Part shown: positions 61,773 to 64,000 of the stretch, piece after piece
How the letters are laid out: each line of letters starts with the position of its first letter
Position numbering within the stretch: the stretch's first letter is position 1
NCBI GenBank assembly: GCA_030433005.1
Contig: JAUILQ010000013.1
Span: 1-64,000, forward strand
Length of the DNA: 64,000 nucleotides
From: Alphaproteobacteria bacterium
GTDB lineage: Bacteria; Pseudomonadota; Alphaproteobacteria; Kiloniellales; DSM-21159
Reading direction: 5' to 3'
Translations under genes and position numbers: made by a program
The notes under the pieces: generated by a model
The model's input: only the letters and a program-made list of their open reading frames with translations
The model's database searches: none
Told to the model about the DNA's origin: nothing

Positions 61773-64000
61773 ATGACCGACCAGCGGTCGGAGCCGGCGC
61801 GTTCCAGGGACTCTGCCCTGCTGGCGCAGTTCGTCGCCTTCGCGCGGCGAACCCGCCTGGAGCGCTGGCTCTCGCTCTTCCTGCTGGCGCTGGCGCTGAT
61901 CGCCTGCGTCGCGACCTTCCTGGCGATGACCGGCCGGCTGCCGGTGACGCTGGACGCCGTCGACATCCAGCTGCTGCTGACCGCCGACCTGGTGCTGGTG
62001 CTGCTGCTGGCCGCGATGATCGCGCGGCGCCTGGTGGTCATCTGGCTGCAGCGCCGCCGCGCGGCTGCCGGCGCGCGGCTGCACGCGCGGCTGATGACCC
62101 TGTTCGCGCTGGTCGCGGTGACGCCGACGCTGATCGTGGCGATCTTCTCGGCGCTGCTGTTCGTCGGCATGCAGGACTGGTTCAGCGAGCGCGTGCGCAC
62201 GGCGGTGCGCGAATCGCTGGCGGTCGCCCAGTCCTATCTGGAGGAGCATCGCCGGACGATCGTCGGCGACGCCCTGGCGATGGCCCAGGACCTCAACCGC
62301 GCCGGCCCCTCGATGCTGATCAACCCGCAGCGCTTCGAGCAGTTCGTCAGCCGCCAGGCGGCCTGGCGCTCGCTGACCGAGGCCCTGGTCTTCGACTCCT
62401 CGGGCCAGGTGCTGGCGCGCGCCGGCTTCTCGCTGCTGCTCGAGTTCGAGCCGGACATCCCGCCCTGGGCGATCGAGCAGGCCAACAAGGGCGAGGTGGC
62501 GATCCTCGAGGCCGAGTCGGAAGACCGCGTGCGCGCGATCATCAAGCTCGAGGCCTTTCCCGACACCTATCTCTTCGTCGGCCGTCTGGTCGACCCGCGG
62601 GTGCTGGCGCACACCCAGCGCTCCTCGGACGCGGTCCGGCTCTACGAGCAGATCGAGAGCCAGCGCGAGTCGATCCTGGTCACCTTCGCGGCGATCTTCG
62701 CCGTCGTCTCGCTGCTGCTGCTGCTGGTCGCCGCCTGGGTCGGCCTGGCCTTCGCCAACCGCCTGAGCCGGCCGATCGCGCGCATGATCGAGGCGGCCGA
62801 GCGGGTCGGCGCCGGCGACCTCAAGGCGCGCGTACCGGACGACGACGAGGGCATCGAGATCGACGCCCTGGCGCGCGCCTTCAACCGCATGACCGGCGAC
62901 CTGGAGCGCCAGCGCGGCGAGCTGATCGAGGCCAACCAGCAGATCGAGGCCCGGCGCCGCTTCGGCGAGGCGGTGCTGTCGGGCGTCACCGCCGGCGTGC
63001 TCGGCCTCGACCGCGAGGGCCGGGTGACGATCGCCAACCGGCGCGCCCACGAGCTGCTGACCCTGCAGCCCGGCCAGCTGCTCGGCCGGCGCGTCTCCAA
63101 GCTGTCGCGCGACATGCGCGAGCTGCTGGAGCAGGCACGGCGGCGGCCGCGGCGCATCCACGAGCGACAGGCGACGCTGACCGACGCCGACGGCTCGACC
63201 CGCACGCTGCTGGTGCGCATCGTCGCCGAGCAGTCGGGCGAGAAGACCATCGGCTTCGTCGTCACCTTCGACGAGATCACCGAGCTGCTGGCCGCCCAGC
63301 GCAAGGCGGCCTGGGCCGACGCCGCGCGGCGCATCGCCCACGAGATCAAGAACCCGCTGACGCCGATCCAGCTCTCGGCCGAGCGCCTGAAGCGGCGCTA
63401 CCTGAAGCAGATCACCGAGGATCCCGAGACCTTCGCCGCCTGCACCGAGACGATCGTGCGCCAGGTCGGCGACATCGGCCGCATGGTCGACGAGTTCTCC
63501 AACTTCGCGCGCATGCCGACGCCGCAGAAGGCGGCCTGCGACCTGATGCGGCTGGTCACCGACAGCCTGGCCCTGCAGCGCAGCGCCCACGGCGCGATCC
63601 GCTTCGAGTCGGAGCTGCCGGACTCGCCGGTCCCGGTGCTGGCCGATGCCGCGCAGATCCGCCAGGCCGTGACCAACCTGCTGCAGAACGCCGTCGACTC
63701 GATCGAGGGCCGCCGGGCCGACGAGGCGGAGGCCGGACGGGAGGGCGAGTCGGGCCTGGTCCGCGTGAGCATCGCGACGCGCGGCGCCGAGGCCGTCATC
63801 GAGCTCGCCGACAACGGCCGCGGGCTGCCCAAGAAGGACCGGGACCGCCTGACCGAGCCCTATGTCACGACCCGGGAGAAGGGCACCGGTCTGGGGCTCG
63901 CCATCGTCAAGAAGATCCTCGAGGACCACGGCGGGCGCCTGGCCCTGGCCGACGGCAGCGGCGGCGGCGCGCTGATCCGCCTGACCCTGCCGCTCGGCGA
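61773..64000 (+). CDS. ntrY: Nitrogen regulation sensor kinase NtrY (3' end outside window)
   Basis: 742 codons are visible with no stop, so only the extreme C-terminus is missing. There are membrane helices near residues 35-55, 70-90 and 112-135, an extracytoplasmic sensor region (about 140-300), another helix near 300-325, a HAMP domain (FANRLSRPIARMIEAAERV), and a PAS domain. The H-box RIAHEIKNPLTPIQLSAERL carries His523, and the ATPase domain has LLQNAVDSIEG and LADNGRGLP. NtrY partners with NtrX, expected just beyond the edge. It lies 121 bp after ntrC. Confidence 0.96.
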   Translation, partial: MTDQRSEPARSRDSALLAQFVAFARRTRLERWLSLFLLALALIACVATFLAMTGRLPVTLDAVDIQLLLTADLVLVLLLAAMIARRLVVIWLQRRRAAAGARLHARLMTLFALVAVTPTLIVAIFSALLFVGMQDWFSERVRTAVRESLAVAQSYLEEHRRTIVGDALAMAQDLNRAGPSMLINPQRFEQFVSRQAAWRSLTEALVFDSSGQVLARAGFSLLLEFEPDIPPWAIEQANKGEVAILEAESEDRVRAIIKLEAFPDTYLFVGRLVDPRVLAHTQRSSDAVRLYEQIESQRESILVTFAAIFAVVSLLLLLVAAWVGLAFANRLSRPIARMIEAAERVGAGDLKARVPDDDEGIEIDALARAFNRMTGDLERQRGELIEANQQIEARRRFGEAVLSGVTAGVLGLDREGRVTIANRRAHELLTLQPGQLLGRRVSKLSRDMRELLEQARRRPRRIHERQATLTDADGSTRTLLVRIVAEQSGEKTIGFVVTFDEITELLAAQRKAAWADAARRIAHEIKNPLTPIQLSAERLKRRYLKQITEDPETFAACTETIVRQVGDIGRMVDEFSNFARMPTPQKAACDLMRLVTDSLALQRSAHGAIRFESELPDSPVPVLADAAQIRQAVTNLLQNAVDSIEGRRADEAEAGREGESGLVRVSIATRGAEAVIELADNGRGLPKKDRDRLTEPYVTTREKGTGLGLAIVKKILEDHGGRLALADGSGGGALIRLTLPLG

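Overview
The window is high-GC chromosomal DNA from an alphaproteobacterium. This rests on gene order: tig-clpP-clpX-lon-hupB followed by nuoA-N, nuoN followed by birA-coaX-rnj-mce-DUF1467, a fused ispDF with pgpA and cinA, glnB-glnA, and ntrB-ntrC-ntrY. A Rhodospirillales/Kiloniellales-type lineage is plausible, but order-level placement is inference. I see no insertion sequence, prophage, CRISPR array or rRNA. Coding density is very high, and almost every gene belongs to a recognisable family.

Layout. 1-2.9 kb: start of parE (minus, cut by the window edge), a hot-dog acyl-CoA thioesterase, motA, a small exported protein and a PAS_5-type protein. 2.9-6.3 kb (minus): glnB-glnA behind a sigma-54-like promoter, and a class I aminotransferase. 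6.4-13.1 kb: tRNA-His, a Sel1/SPOR envelope protein, NAD(P)H-hydrate repair enzyme, two related small unknown proteins, and an orphan homodimeric 2-oxoacid dehydrogenase E1-like enzyme. 13.2-20.3 kb: tRNA-Leu and the proteostasis block tig, clpP, clpX, lon, hupB. 20.4-26.5 kb: tRNA-Val and tRNA-Asp bracket a roughly 6 kb accessory block for quaternary-amine metabolism: carnitine dehydrogenase, choline-sulfatase with a divergent LysR regulator, gamma-butyrobetaine hydroxylase and an AEC transporter. 26.6-45.5 kb: the complete 14-gene complex I operon, then birA, coaX, RNase J, methylmalonyl-CoA epimerase and a DUF1467 protein.

45.5-45.86 kb is a gene-free stretch that can fold into a structured RNA of about 220 nt. 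45.9-48.1 kb (minus): an NCS2 purine permease and a DsbA/FrnE-like protein. 48.3-54.1 kb: acyl-CoA synthetase, SDR, acyl-CoA dehydrogenase, APH-type phosphotransferase and a DUF6285-type protein, then a REP-like inverted repeat and a TetR regulator. The enzyme set matches the levulinate (lva) pathway of Pseudomonas putida, so this is probably a 4-hydroxyacyl-CoA catabolic operon. 54.2-58 kb: lipA, a COQ10/RatA-like protein and the overlapping minus-strand ispDF-pgpA-cinA operon, whose last two genes appear to use TTG and CTG starts. 58-64 kb: a CcsA/YpjD-like membrane protein, then ntrB-ntrC-ntrY, with ntrY running off the right edge.

The nitrogen genes connect functionally. NtrB/NtrC would activate the sigma-54-type promoter in front of glnB-glnA, and PII (GlnB) reports nitrogen status back to NtrB. 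I found no clearly new multi-gene defence or mobile system. The best leads are the Lva-like operon, the tRNA-bracketed quaternary-amine block, the structured intergenic region at 45.56-45.78 kb, the paralogous small proteins at 9.8-10.5 kb, and several unusual translation-start arrangements.
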